Shown here one piece after another: positions 42,230 through 50,850 of a stretch of 64,000 bases of DNA (within the stretch, counting starts at the first letter, position 1; each line of letters begins with the position of its first letter). Under the pieces are notes generated by a model that saw nothing but the letters and a program-made list of their open reading frames with translations, did no database searches and had not been told where the DNA came from. The stretch comes from Chitinophaga rupis (GTDB lineage Bacteria; Bacteroidota; Bacteroidia; Chitinophagales; Chitinophagaceae): NCBI RefSeq assembly GCF_900109685.1, contig NZ_FOBB01000004.1, positions 220,117-284,116 on the forward strand, read 5' to 3'. A program made the position numbers and the translations under genes.

Positions 42230-43636
42230 TTATAGGTGTATTGCTTCGCCGTAAGCCACTTCTATAGCGTCTTTTACAGATTCGCTCATAGTGGGGTGCG
42301 GGTGAATGGAATCCAGCACTTCCTGGTAGGTGGTTTCCAGCTTGCGGGCGGTTACAGATTGTACAATGATCTCTGTTACGTTCGCACCGATCATGTGAGT
42401 ACCCAGCCACTCGCCGTATTTAGCATCAAACACCACTTTAATGAAACCTTCTGTTGCACCGGCAGCAGTTGCTTTACCAGAGGCAGTGAAGGGGAATTTG
42501 CCTACTTTAACTTCGTAACCTGCTTCTTTGGCTGCTTTCTCTGTATAACCTACAGATGCAATTTCAGGTGAGCAGTAGGTACAACCCGGTACATTGTTAT
42601 AGTCAATGGGTTCCGGTTTGTGTGCGTATTTCTTTTCGTTGTAGGCAATGGCTTCCACGCAAATGATACCTTCTTTGGAGGCTACGTGCGCCAGGGCCTG
42701 GCCAGGTACCATATCGCCAATGGCGTATACGCCCGGGATGTTGGTCTGGTAGTATTTATCAACTAATACTTTTCCTTTGTCGGTTTTAATGCCCAGGGCT
42801 TCCAGGCCTAAGTTCTCGATGTTGGCCGTAATACCTACCGCGCTGAGTACCACATCTGCTTCCAGGGTTACTTCGCCGGTCTGGGTTTTTACTTTGGCTT
42901 TTACGCCGTTACCGCTGGCTTCTACTGCTTCTACAGAAGCGTTGGTCATTATTTCAATGCCTTTCTTCTTGTAGATCTTTTCCAGCTCTTTGGAGATGTC
43001 TTCGTCCTCTACCGGTACTATGCGGGGCATGAACTCAACGATGGTTACTTTAGTGCCCATGGTGTGATAGAAGTAGGCAAATTCTACGCCGATAGCGCCG
43101 GAACCTACTACGATCATGGATTTAGGCATCTGGGGCAGCACCATTGCTTCACGGTAGCCGATCACCTTTTTGCCGTCTATTTTCAGGTTGGGCAGCTCAC
43201 GGGCGCGGGCGCCGGTAGCCAGTATAATATGCTTTGCTTCGTGGGTTGCAGTTTTGCCGTCCTTGTCCTTCACTTCGATCTGGCCTTTACCTTTTACGGT
43301 GGCAGTGCCCATGATCACATCTATCTTATTCTTCTTCATCAGGAACTGAACGCCCTTGCTCATTTTGTCTGCGGAGCCGCGGCTACGCTTAACTACAGCG
43401 TCAAAATCCGCCTGTGCACTACCTACGGTAATGCCGTAATCTTTGGAGTGTTGTATATATTCAAAAACCTGTGCTGATTTCAGTAATGCTTTGGTTGGGA
43501 TACATCCCCAGTTCAAACAGATACCGCCTAAGCTTTCCCGCTCAACTATAGCCGTTTTAAATCCCAGCTGTGAAGCCCGGATAGCAGCCACATATCCGCC
43601 GGGGCCGCTACCTATTACGATTACGTCGTATGCCAT
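42230..43636 (-). CDS. lpdA: Dihydrolipoyl dehydrogenase
   Basis: 468 residues. FAD enzyme that reoxidises dihydrolipoamide in 2-oxoacid dehydrogenase complexes or glycine cleavage. N-terminal FAD site VIVIGSGPGGYVAAIRA, redox disulfide C40/C45 in GGICLNWGCIPTKALL, NAD site VVGSGAIGVEFAYFYHTMG, second FAD contact YAIGDMVPGQALAHVA, and the C-terminal His-Glu dyad in DSIHPHPTMSES. No E1 or E2 gene is adjacent. Confidence 0.97.
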   Translation of the reverse strand: MAYDVIVIGSGPGGYVAAIRASQLGFKTAIVERESLGGICLNWGCIPTKALLKSAQVFEYIQHSKDYGITVGSAQADFDAVVKRSRGSADKMSKGVQFLMKKNKIDVIMGTATVKGKGQIEVKDKDGKTATHEAKHIILATGARARELPNLKIDGKKVIGYREAMVLPQMPKSMIVVGSGAIGVEFAYFYHTMGTKVTIVEFMPRIVPVEDEDISKELEKIYKKKGIEIMTNASVEAVEASGNGVKAKVKTQTGEVTLEADVVLSAVGITANIENLGLEALGIKTDKGKVLVDKYYQTNIPGVYAIGDMVPGQALAHVASKEGIICVEAIAYNEKKYAHKPEPIDYNNVPGCTYCSPEIASVGYTEKAAKEAGYEVKVGKFPFTASGKATAAGATEGFIKVVFDAKYGEWLGTHMIGANVTEIIVQSVTARKLETTYQEVLDSIHPHPTMSESVKDAIEVAYGEAIHL

Positions 43637-43664
43637 AATGCTTAATTTTAAGTCAAAAACTTGC

Positions 43665-43698
43665 CAAAGATAGCAAAAAGCTGAAAGGATAAAGCAAA
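43665..43698 (-). promoter_or_regulatory. lpdA promoter
   Basis: Perfect -7 TATCTTTG on the minus strand (43665-43672) and TTTG (43695-43698) 22 bp upstream, the latter inside the AGCnnAA repeat arm. Leader about 22 nt. Confidence 0.55.
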
Positions 43699-43815
43699 AA
43701 GCTGATCAACGGGAATATTTATAAAGTGTAACCCGCTTAGCCAGAAACGAAAAAGCTGATTGCCAGACGAATGTCCTATGCAATCAGCTTTTTGCTTTAT
43801 GCTTTGAGCTATATG
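43677..43815. repeat. AGCnnAA heptad element with terminator hairpin
   Basis: Left words AAAGCTGAAAGGATAAAGC and AAAAAGCTGATC; right words CAGCTTTTTGCTTTATGC and TTTGAGC, TATATGC. A strong inner hairpin, AAAAAGCTGATTG (43750-43762) with CAATCAGCTTTTT (43781-43793), ends 24 nt after the lolA stop and should terminate ftsK-lolA transcription. The AAGCTGAT...CGGGAATATTT core recurs at 37.8 kb. Confidence 0.8.
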
Positions 43816-43816
43816 C

Positions 43817-44488
43817 TTATCGCAGGTCTACTACTTCTACGCCGGGATACTTTTTAGGATCGAAGGTGAAAGTAGCGTCTGTAACGGCGGTGTTGGGTGT
43901 AAAGCTGGTAATTTCGTAAGTATACTGGTTACCGTTCTTTTCAAACACCTTCATTTTGGCTATGTTCTGGTTCTTTTTATCAACAGACAGCACCACTTTA
44001 AAGATGTTCTTGGATTTGTCGGTGGGCGTCATTTCTATATTCTGGAGGGTTTTACCTTTTTCGGTGCTCTCCCCTTCCAGGCGATACAGGAAATCCTTGT
44101 CGTAGAAATTGGTGAACAGTTTTGCCGGTGTAATGGTAGTGGCTGACTGGTCTACGTTATTGATGGTTACTTCGTTCACATCTTTCGCGTAAGTCCAGGA
44201 GGTTTTATTATCGCTGATAATTTCCTGGCCTTCCATGCTCACTTTATATTTAGATCCTTTCAGGTACACGGTACCTTTCTTGGAATCGCTTACGCTGTTG
44301 TTGCCGCCCTGTACTTTCAGCACAAAGTTGGCTACGACGGTTTTAAGGGTTTGAAATTTCTTGCTCACATTATCCAGCACCGTCTTTGCTTTCGGATCAT
44401 TTTGCCCCAGGCTGCCGCGGGTTTGGGCCATACCGCTTAATACCACGCCTCCCATCAACATACCTACTAATACAATTTTCTTCATCAT
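43817..44488 (-). CDS. lolA: LolA-like outer-membrane lipoprotein carrier
   Basis: 223 residues with a signal peptide ending GVVLSGMA before QTR. The mature protein fits periplasmic LolA, the carrier that takes lipoproteins from LolCDE to the outer membrane: LDNVSKKFQTLKTVVANFVL at the start, GTVYLKGSKYKV, then the SWTYAKDVNEVTI strand and TFDPKKYPGVEVVDLR at the end. It lies 101 nt downstream of ftsK on the same strand, a pairing common in Bacteroidota. Confidence 0.88.
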   Translation of the reverse strand: MMKKIVLVGMLMGGVVLSGMAQTRGSLGQNDPKAKTVLDNVSKKFQTLKTVVANFVLKVQGGNNSVSDSKKGTVYLKGSKYKVSMEGQEIISDNKTSWTYAKDVNEVTINNVDQSATTITPAKLFTNFYDKDFLYRLEGESTEKGKTLQNIEMTPTDKSKNIFKVVLSVDKKNQNIAKMKVFEKNGNQYTYEITSFTPNTAVTDATFTFDPKKYPGVEVVDLR

Positions 44489-44589
44489 TATCTTATTTAA
44501 TGTAATGTTTCTAAGTCAAATGTTATGCCATCAGCAGCTGCTGGCTGGCGGCGACCGCGAAATTAGCTGTTAGCGTCCTTAAAATTATG

Positions 44590-47190
44590 TTAAAAGCTGT
44601 TCAGGATCTCTTCCAGGTCGGCTTCCGTCTTTACCAGCACGTCTCTTGCTTTTGAACCCATATTGGGGCCTACGATGCCGGCGGCTTCCAGCTGGTCCAT
44701 TAAACGGCCGGCGCGGTTGTAGCCCAGCTTCATGCGGCGCTGTAACAGCGAGGTGGAGCCCTGCTGGTTCTGTACTATAACGCGGGCAGCTTCCTCGAAC
44801 AGTGTGTCGCGGTCCTGCAGGTTGAATTCTTTACCTTCCAGCTCTTTTTCATCCACATACTCCGGCAGCATAAAGGCTTCCGGGTAACCGCGCTGCCCGC
44901 CAATGAACTCTGCCACTTTCTCTACCTCCGGCGTATCTACAAAGGCGCATTGCAGGCGCACCAGCTCCCCGTTAAAGGACACCAGCATATCACCCTGCCC
45001 TATCAGCTGCTCTGCCCCGCCAATATCCAGGATGGTGCGGCTATCTATTTTAGAGGATACCTTAAAGGCAATACGGGCCGGGAAGTTGGCCTTAATGGTA
45101 CCGGTAATAATATTCACGGACGGGCGCTGTGTGGCAATGATCAGGTGAATACCTACGGCACGGGCCAGCTGGGCCAAACGGGCTATGGGCATTTCCACTT
45201 CCTTACCGGCGGTCATGATCAGATCCGCAAACTCATCTATCACCAGCACTATGAAAGGCAGGTAACGGTGACCTTTCTGCGGGTTCAGGCGGCGCTGCAC
45301 GAACTTAGCGTTATACTCGCGGATGTTACGGGTGCCTGCTTCTTTGAGCAGATCGTACCGCACATCCATCTCAATACATAATGCATTGAGGGTATGGATC
45401 ACCTTTTTGGTATCGGTGATAATGGCATCTTCCTCACCCGGCAGCTTGGCCAGGAAATGTTTTTCAATGAGCTTGTACAGGCTTAGCTCCACTTTCTTGG
45501 GATCTACCAGTACAAACTTCAGCTGGGAGGGATGTTTTTTATATAACAGGGATACCAGCAGGGTGTTAATGCCCACGGATTTACCCTGACCCGTAGCACC
45601 GGCCATGAGCAGGTGCGGCATTTTGGCCAGGTCGGCAATGAAGTTTTCGTTATCGATCTTTTTACCAATGGCAATGGGCAGGTCCATATTGTTCTGCTGG
45701 AACTTTTCAGAGGCCAACAGCGCTTTGAGGGACACAATGCTCTTTTTCACATTCGGCACCTCAATACCAATGGTGCCTTTACCGGGTATTGGCGCAATAA
45801 TGCGGATGCCTAGTGCGGAAAGGCTTAATGCAATATCATCTTCCAGGTTCTTGATACGGGAAATGCGCACACCTGCGGCGGGCACAATCTCATACAGCGT
45901 AACGGTAGGCCCTACTGTGGCGCTGATCTTCTGGATAGAGATATCGTAGTTCTTAAGCGTGTCAATGATCTGGTTCTTGTTCTTATCCAGCTCCGTGGCA
46001 TCCTGCACAATCTTTTCATTGGCGTGGGTATCCAGCAGGTCCAGGGCGGGATACAGGTAATCGCGCAGGTCCAGCAGGGGATCATAGGGATCGGCGTGTA
46101 CAGGTTCCCGTTGGATCTCTACCTCCTCGTCTATTTCTTCTTCCGCGTCACTGAATCCTTTTATTTCAAAGGCCACTTCTTCGGGCGGGGTGCGTTTCTT
46201 TTTAGGTGTGGGCTCTACGGTTTCCTCTATGTATAAGAGCGGCCCCGGATCTTCTTCTTCCTCCTCCTCTTCTTCTTCCAGCTCTTCCTCCTCTTCTTCC
46301 ATCACCGGGGGTATGGTTGCTGCGGGGGGAATGTAGGTGATACCGGATTTCACATCGGCCCTTTCTACCAGCTGCATTTCCTCTGCTTCGGCATCTGTTT
46401 CTGCTGCAGGCGGGATCACCATTACACCGGCATCGCCCTTCACACCATTTTTACGCTTGCCTTTGCCATTGATCACCGGCGCTTCTTCCATTACAGGTTC
46501 CGGCTGAGGTATGGGCACGGCTGCTTTTTCAGGGCGGGGCTTACGCTCCGGCCATTTGAAATCGAAGTTGAACTTCCATACCAGCCAGGAAAGACCGGCC
46601 ACCAACAGCATGAGCGCTGTACCGGTTTTGCCGATGAAGCCAATGCTCCAGCGGTTAATGGCATCGCCTACGGCGCCTCCCCAGGGGAAACCGTCGTGGA
46701 TGGCTATGAAGGCCATTACACTGCTGATGAACAGCAGGCCGAATAAGATATGCTTGATATTGCGCCATACGCGGAATACGCGGCGGCCTACAATAAAGTT
46801 AATCCCTAATATAAAAGTGAGGTAGCAGAAAAAGTAAGAGGCTACGCCAAACCCGCCGTAGAAGAACCAGTGGGATACAAAGGCGCCCAGCCTGCCCAGC
46901 AGGTTATCGACCTTTACATCGTTCATAAACAGCACATTGGCTGCATAGCGGAACACTTTGTCCTGGTCTTCTTCCCAGGTGAACAGGTAGGAGGTGAAAG
47001 CGATGAAAAAGTACACGGACAGCAGCAGGCATATCATTCCCAATACCTTATGTGTGCGTTCATCTTTGACCAGCTCTTTGACCTTTACATCGGCCTCTTT
47101 GTCTTTTTTGAGCACATTCACATCCGGTTGTTCCTTGCGCGGCGGCTTTTTACTGTCAGGTTTTTCCGTTTTTAATTTATTTTTTGACAT
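44590..47190 (-). CDS. ftsK: DNA translocase FtsK/SpoIIIE
   Basis: 866 residues. Four N-terminal membrane helices (about 50-200) anchor it at the septum. A linker with a very acidic Glu run (about residues 295-320) follows. The motor has Walker A MAGATGQGKSVGINTLL, Walker B FIVLVIDEFADLIM and RLAQLARAVGIHLIIATQRP. The C-terminal gamma winged helix (LLQRRMKLGYNRAGRLMDQL) reads chromosome polarity sequences. It pumps DNA for dimer resolution during division. The KOPS-like sequence it recognises in this organism is unknown to me. Confidence 0.97.
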   Translation of the reverse strand: MSKNKLKTEKPDSKKPPRKEQPDVNVLKKDKEADVKVKELVKDERTHKVLGMICLLLSVYFFIAFTSYLFTWEEDQDKVFRYAANVLFMNDVKVDNLLGRLGAFVSHWFFYGGFGVASYFFCYLTFILGINFIVGRRVFRVWRNIKHILFGLLFISSVMAFIAIHDGFPWGGAVGDAINRWSIGFIGKTGTALMLLVAGLSWLVWKFNFDFKWPERKPRPEKAAVPIPQPEPVMEEAPVINGKGKRKNGVKGDAGVMVIPPAAETDAEAEEMQLVERADVKSGITYIPPAATIPPVMEEEEEELEEEEEEEEEDPGPLLYIEETVEPTPKKKRTPPEEVAFEIKGFSDAEEEIDEEVEIQREPVHADPYDPLLDLRDYLYPALDLLDTHANEKIVQDATELDKNKNQIIDTLKNYDISIQKISATVGPTVTLYEIVPAAGVRISRIKNLEDDIALSLSALGIRIIAPIPGKGTIGIEVPNVKKSIVSLKALLASEKFQQNNMDLPIAIGKKIDNENFIADLAKMPHLLMAGATGQGKSVGINTLLVSLLYKKHPSQLKFVLVDPKKVELSLYKLIEKHFLAKLPGEEDAIITDTKKVIHTLNALCIEMDVRYDLLKEAGTRNIREYNAKFVQRRLNPQKGHRYLPFIVLVIDEFADLIMTAGKEVEMPIARLAQLARAVGIHLIIATQRPSVNIITGTIKANFPARIAFKVSSKIDSRTILDIGGAEQLIGQGDMLVSFNGELVRLQCAFVDTPEVEKVAEFIGGQRGYPEAFMLPEYVDEKELEGKEFNLQDRDTLFEEAARVIVQNQQGSTSLLQRRMKLGYNRAGRLMDQLEAAGIVGPNMGSKARDVLVKTEADLEEILNSF

Positions 47191-47200
47191 AATACGAGGT

Positions 47201-47208
47201 CAAAAATA
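47201..47208 (-). promoter_or_regulatory. -7 box of the ftsK promoter
   Basis: The minus strand reads TATTTTTG, a perfect TAnnTTTG. Initiation 7 nt on would leave a leader of only a few nt before ATG 47190, so the mRNA may be nearly leaderless. No -33 TTTG at the right spacing. Confidence 0.45.
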
Positions 47209-47220
47209 GGAAGAAATTTT

Positions 47221-47345
47221 AATGTGCAGTGTGCAGATGTGCACATGTGCAAATCTGCGGATAAGTACCAATGCTAATGTGTTGATGTACTAATGTGCTG
47301 GTATACAGGCATGAATGTGCCGACGTGTTGGTATGCTGATGTGCT
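47221..47345. repeat. ATGTGCAG/ATGTGCTG octamer words, single orientation
   Basis: AATGTGCAGTGTGCAGATGT continues into GCACATGTGCAAATCTGC, then ATGTGTTG, ATGTACTA, ATGTGCTG, and ATGTGCCG, TATGCTG, ATGTGCTGG further on. No facing arm is present, unlike the other members of this family. It is upstream of ftsK. Confidence 0.7.
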
Positions 47346-47441
47346 GGTTGCTCTTAAAATGGCTATCATCCCCCTAAAACGGCTATATAATTAATATAGT
47401 ATCCCCACAAGGATATTAACCCGTTAACAAATGCCAATACC

Positions 47442-48875
47442 TTAATTCAGGTTCACCACGGCCTGCACCCAGCGGGTAATGAAGTCCAGTACGGCCGGGT
47501 CCATGGTTTGATCCAGGGTAACGTATTCGGAGGTGGTGCAGGTTTTACATTGCTGGAAGAGGTGGTTCAGGCCATCCAGGCTATGGGCGGTGATCTGCTG
47601 GTTGCCACCCGTAAGCACTGCTTTTTCAATGGCGGGCAGCTGCAGGTTGGCATCCATTACAATATCCCGGCTGCCATTGAGCGCCAGCACCGGGCATTTG
47701 ATCTTTTGCAGGTAAGTGAGCGGATCAAAGCGTACGGCAGATAAGCTGTGCGGCGTGGTTTGCAGGGCAATGAGCCGCTCAATGTACTTCTCCTCCTCTG
47801 CCGGCATGGGATTACCTACCAGCTTGCGGTACATATCCTTTAACAGCTCCCGGCTTTTTTGCTGGGCTACATCCGGATCGGTTTCCGTAGCCAGCATTTT
47901 GAACCAGGGCTGGGTATATTTTATATAACGGGTAATAGCCGAATCGCCTTTTTGCGGCATGGAGGCGCGGAGCACCTGTGCCATTTGCACTTCCTGCAGC
48001 TGGCGGGCTGGTAAGCCAGCGCCTGCCAGGGAAATTACAAATGCAATGCTGTCTTCCGGCCGGCTGGCTGCCATGGCGGCAATGGAGGCGCCTTCCCCGT
48101 GGCCTAAGATGCCAATTTTGCCGGGGTCTACATCTTTCCGCTGACGCAGGTAGGCAATGGCGGCGCGTACATCGGCTGCCAGGTCCTCAAAGGTAGCATC
48201 ATCATAATCCCCTTTGCTGCCGCCGGTACCGCGATCGTCCCAGCGCAGCACGGCAATGCCCCTGCGGGTAAGGTAATCGGCCAGTACGCCAAAAGTTTTA
48301 TGGCCTACCATTTCTTCATTGCGGTTCTGCGGGCCTGCATCGCTTAGCAGGATCACCACGGGATATTGCCGGGAGCTATCCGGACGGGTAAAGGTTCCTG
48401 ACAGGGCAATGCCTTCCTCTTCCTGGCTGGTGAACATCACTCCTTCCTCCCGGTAACCTAAGGGCCCCTGCGGATCCTGTGGGCGGCGGTATACATCGGC
48501 TGCTTTGATCTGGTCCTGCGACAGGTTTAACGGCGCCTGCTGTCCGCCCTGGGTAAGTATGCCGCCAAAGCGGTGGTTAGCGGCGTCCCATCCTCCCTTG
48601 AAGCTGATGTCGACCACGTTTACCCGGAACCGTAGTGTACCGGCGGTATAGTCTACGCTATCCATGGGCAGTGAAACATCTGTTCTGTCGGGGCTTTTGA
48701 GCTGGCCTTTGTAGCCATGCCTGGTCTTTTCCAGCACTATCATGAGGCGTTGTTTTTCGCCCATGGTGTTGCCGGTCATGCCGTACCAGGAACCTGAAAT
48801 GTTGTGTTCATTTTCCTGGGCGGAGGCGATTAGTGCAAACGCGCAAAAGAATATGAGGAAGGAGTATTTGAGCAT
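47442..48875 (-). CDS. Alpha/beta-hydrolase-fold protein with substituted nucleophile
   Basis: 477 residues with a signal peptide (LKYSFLIFFCAFALIASA, then QEN). Residues 25-130 form a separate beta-rich domain (GSWYGMTGNTMGEKQRLMIV). The hydrolase domain has VVILLSDAGPQNRNEEM, VLRWDDRGTGGSKGDYD and the expected acid and base (LNGSRDIVMD, SLDGLNHLFQ). The nucleophile elbow that should read GxSxG is GHGEG (KIGILGHGEGAS), so the catalytic Ser is replaced by Gly (codon GGG). If real, it is either inactive or uses the next Ser, three residues on. The reading frame is otherwise intact. Periplasmic; monocistronic. Confidence 0.85.
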   Translation of the reverse strand: MLKYSFLIFFCAFALIASAQENEHNISGSWYGMTGNTMGEKQRLMIVLEKTRHGYKGQLKSPDRTDVSLPMDSVDYTAGTLRFRVNVVDISFKGGWDAANHRFGGILTQGGQQAPLNLSQDQIKAADVYRRPQDPQGPLGYREEGVMFTSQEEEGIALSGTFTRPDSSRQYPVVILLSDAGPQNRNEEMVGHKTFGVLADYLTRRGIAVLRWDDRGTGGSKGDYDDATFEDLAADVRAAIAYLRQRKDVDPGKIGILGHGEGASIAAMAASRPEDSIAFVISLAGAGLPARQLQEVQMAQVLRASMPQKGDSAITRYIKYTQPWFKMLATETDPDVAQQKSRELLKDMYRKLVGNPMPAEEEKYIERLIALQTTPHSLSAVRFDPLTYLQKIKCPVLALNGSRDIVMDANLQLPAIEKAVLTGGNQQITAHSLDGLNHLFQQCKTCTTSEYVTLDQTMDPAVLDFITRWVQAVVNLN

Positions 48876-48881
48876 GATTTA

Positions 48882-49027
48882 GTGTGCTGGTGTATGCTAA
48901 TAATGCTTTAATGACGTATGGTATGCTAATGTGTTGAGAATTATATGGAGATGAAATAACATTCATCAAATATACCAGCACATTAGCATATTAGCACATC
49001 AGCAAATTAACATTAACATTAACATTA
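48882..49027. repeat. ATGTGCTA octamer-word element with facing arms and a short hexamer run
   Basis: Left arm 48882-48936 (TGTGCTGGTGTATGCTAA, GGTATGCTAATGTG); right arm 48971-49006 (TATACCAGCACATTAGCATA, TTAGCACATCAGCAAA). It is followed by TTAACA three times, which runs into the stop codon of the DUF423 gene. Confidence 0.75.
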
Positions 49028-49414
49028 CTTTTTCAGTACTGCCAGTAACAGGGAGATCCATCCGGCAATGAATACCAGTCCGCCGATAGGCGTAATGAGA
49101 CCAAAGCTGCGGAGACCTACATTATTGGTCATTTTCAGGATGGTAAATAAATACAGCGAACCTGAAAACAGGATGATACCGATAATGAAGCAACGCCCGG
49201 CCCAGATAAGCTGTGGTGTGGGGATGTGTGCGTATAATATTCCTACTGCCAGTAAGGCAAATACGTGATAGAACTGGTAAGTAACACCTGTCTGGAAGGT
49301 GCTTACGGTTTCCGGCGGTACCAGCTCTTTAAGCTTGTGCGCACCGAATGCGCCCAATATAACGGCCAGGGCGCCTAACGCTGCTGCCCACACTAAAAAA
49401 CCCTTATGCATCAT
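49025..49414 (-). CDS. DUF423 membrane protein
   Basis: 129 residues with four membrane helices. Family signs are ALAVILGAFGAHKLKELV near the start, TGVTYQFYHVFALLAVGIL, and FGLITPIGGLVFIAGWISLL at the end. The function of DUF423 proteins (YgdD/TMEM256-like) is unknown. Its first 11 nt overlap the end of aroK, so the two are translationally coupled. Confidence 0.92.
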   Translation of the reverse strand: MMHKGFLVWAAALGALAVILGAFGAHKLKELVPPETVSTFQTGVTYQFYHVFALLAVGILYAHIPTPQLIWAGRCFIIGIILFSGSLYLFTILKMTNNVGLRSFGLITPIGGLVFIAGWISLLLAVLKK

Positions 49415-49913
49415 GCTTTAATTCTTTTTCAAATGTATCCAGTGATATATGATCCGATTCTATGATGTGCTTTGACTGCTGGTAGAAGGGCTGCCGCTCT
49501 GCCAGCTTTTTTTCGATGAAGTCGGTGAGGTCTTCATCCGGCAGGTCCTGTATAAGAGGACGTTTATACTTTTTACGCTGCAGGCGCTCAACCATAACGG
49601 GTACGGAGGGATTAAGCCATACGGTGGTGCCATTATTATTCATGAAGTCCATGTTATCCTGGAAGCAGGGTGTGCCCCCTCCGCAGGATACCAGGAAGGC
49701 CTCTTCCCGTTGTACCAGCCCACGCAGGGTGGCGCTTTCGCGTTCGCGGAAATAGTCTTCTCCTTTGGTGGCGAAGATATCGCTGATGGCCATTTCTTCT
49801 TCTGCCACAATAATTTCGTCCAGGTCGTAATAGGGTAGGCTCCAATGCTCTGCTAATTGTTTGCCCCAATAAGATTTTCCGGCGCCCATGAAGCCGATTA
49901 GAAATATTTTCAA
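49404..49913 (-). CDS. aroK: Shikimate kinase
   Basis: 169 residues from TTG 49913 (MKIFLIGFMGAGKSYWGK). Phosphorylates shikimate at the 3-hydroxyl in aromatic amino-acid synthesis. Walker A GFMGAGKSY, shikimate-binding DLDEIIVAEE and FRERE, the GGGTP glycine motif and the lid with RPLIQDLPDEDL are intact; length is typical. An ATG at 49982 in the same frame would add 23 residues, but those codons are ACTGCC/GTTGCCA repeat DNA. The TTG start is inferred from this. Confidence 0.93.
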   Translation of the reverse strand: MKIFLIGFMGAGKSYWGKQLAEHWSLPYYDLDEIIVAEEEMAISDIFATKGEDYFRERESATLRGLVQREEAFLVSCGGGTPCFQDNMDFMNNNGTTVWLNPSVPVMVERLQRKKYKRPLIQDLPDEDLTDFIEKKLAERQPFYQQSKHIIESDHISLDTFEKELKHDA

Positions 49914-49934
49914 GTTAATAGAATTTAGTAAATA

Positions 49935-50105
49935 GTTGCCAGTTGGCAGTTTCCAGTTTGCAGTCGCCTGCGTTATGTTCAATTGACTGTTTTATTGTAG
50001 TAGTTGTTCGCTGACTGCCAACTGCCCACTGCGGACTGCCAGTTAGCCGTTCGATGCAGTAGTTGTTCCCTGACTGCTAACTGCCAACTGCGGACTGCCA
50101 ACTTC
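49935..50105. repeat. GTTnnCA / ACTGCnn heptad element, arms partly duplicated
   Basis: Left arm in strict register 49935-49969: GTTGCCA, GTTGGCA, GTTTCCA, GTTTGCA, GTCGCCT. Facing arm 50014-50041: ACTGCCA, ACTGCCC, ACTGCGG, ACTGCCA. The facing arm with its flank (GTAGTTGTT upstream) is repeated at 50073-50100: ACTGCTA, ACTGCCA, ACTGCGG, ACTGCCA. The second copy lies inside the 3' end of the phosphopantetheinyl transferase gene. Confidence 0.85.
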
Positions 50106-50726
50106 TTCCTCTTTAGCCGTCCAGGCCAGGCACAACTCCCCTTCCACTACATATTGCAAATATAACCGTGCATTTTTATCTGTCCTGTTAAAATTAGCGG
50201 TAATGAATCCAGCGGGGCGGAAATCGAAGGGTTCCAGCTGCATATGTTCTTTAAAATCAACGCTTCCCAGGCCATACCATTTATAGATGGCCTCTTTGGC
50301 GCTCCAGCAAACCGTTTGATGGGCCAGGGTATGTTCCCGGTCTATGAACGCCTGTTCTGCCGGCCCCAGGAACTTGTGCGCTATCTTGCCCACCTTGGGC
50401 TGCATAGCTTCTATATCGATGCCTACGGCGTACTTTTTACTGACGATGACGGCCACATGATCCCTGCAGTGGGATATGGAAAAGTGAAAGCTATCATCCG
50501 GCAGGTAAGGCTTCCGGCTTTTCATGAGCCGGATGTGCTGCACGGGAAATTCCGGGAACAGCTCCAGCAGCAGGTAACGGCCGGCAAAGTGCTGCAGGCG
50601 TTTATGCGGGTGGTGTATTTCCGGGGAAATATTGACGCGGGTCCGGAAGAATGCCTCTTGTTCACCAATTTTCCACACTCCCAGCCGGGTAGCCTGATCC
50701 ATTTGTATGGTACGTATTAATGGCAT
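50043..50726 (-). CDS. 4'-phosphopantetheinyl transferase
   Basis: 227 residues of the Sfp/AcpT superfamily, which attaches the CoA phosphopantetheine arm to a carrier-protein serine. The magnesium and CoA motifs are KYAVGIDIEAM, FLGPAEQAFI and CWSAKEAIYKWYG, with the substrate-binding PYLPDDSFHFSISHC upstream. The enzyme-like sequence ends around LCLAWTAKEEE; the final 19 residues (VGSPQLAVSSQGTTTASNG) are encoded by the heptad repeat and are probably a foreign tail. Divergent from dcd. Confidence 0.9.
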   Translation of the reverse strand: MPLIRTIQMDQATRLGVWKIGEQEAFFRTRVNISPEIHHPHKRLQHFAGRYLLLELFPEFPVQHIRLMKSRKPYLPDDSFHFSISHCRDHVAVIVSKKYAVGIDIEAMQPKVGKIAHKFLGPAEQAFIDREHTLAHQTVCWSAKEAIYKWYGLGSVDFKEHMQLEPFDFRPAGFITANFNRTDKNARLYLQYVVEGELCLAWTAKEEEVGSPQLAVSSQGTTTASNG

Positions 50727-50740
50727 ATCTTGGCAAATTA

Positions 50741-50822
50741 AAGCAGAAAGCTGAAAGCAAAAAGCGAAAGCTGATTATGTTTTGCACCAGGCTTTACCTT
50801 TATGCTTTTAGCTTTACGCTTT
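50741..50822. repeat. AGCnnAA heptad element, inverted arms, between PPTase and dcd
   Basis: Left: AGCagAA, AGCtgAA, AGCaaAA, AGCgaAAGCTGATT (50743-50776). Right: GCTTTACC, TTTATGC, TTTTAGC, TTTACGC, TTTCTGC (50792-50823). It occupies the divergent promoter region. Confidence 0.8.
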
Positions 50823-50850
50823 CTGCTCAATTCAAACTAACCACTCACTT

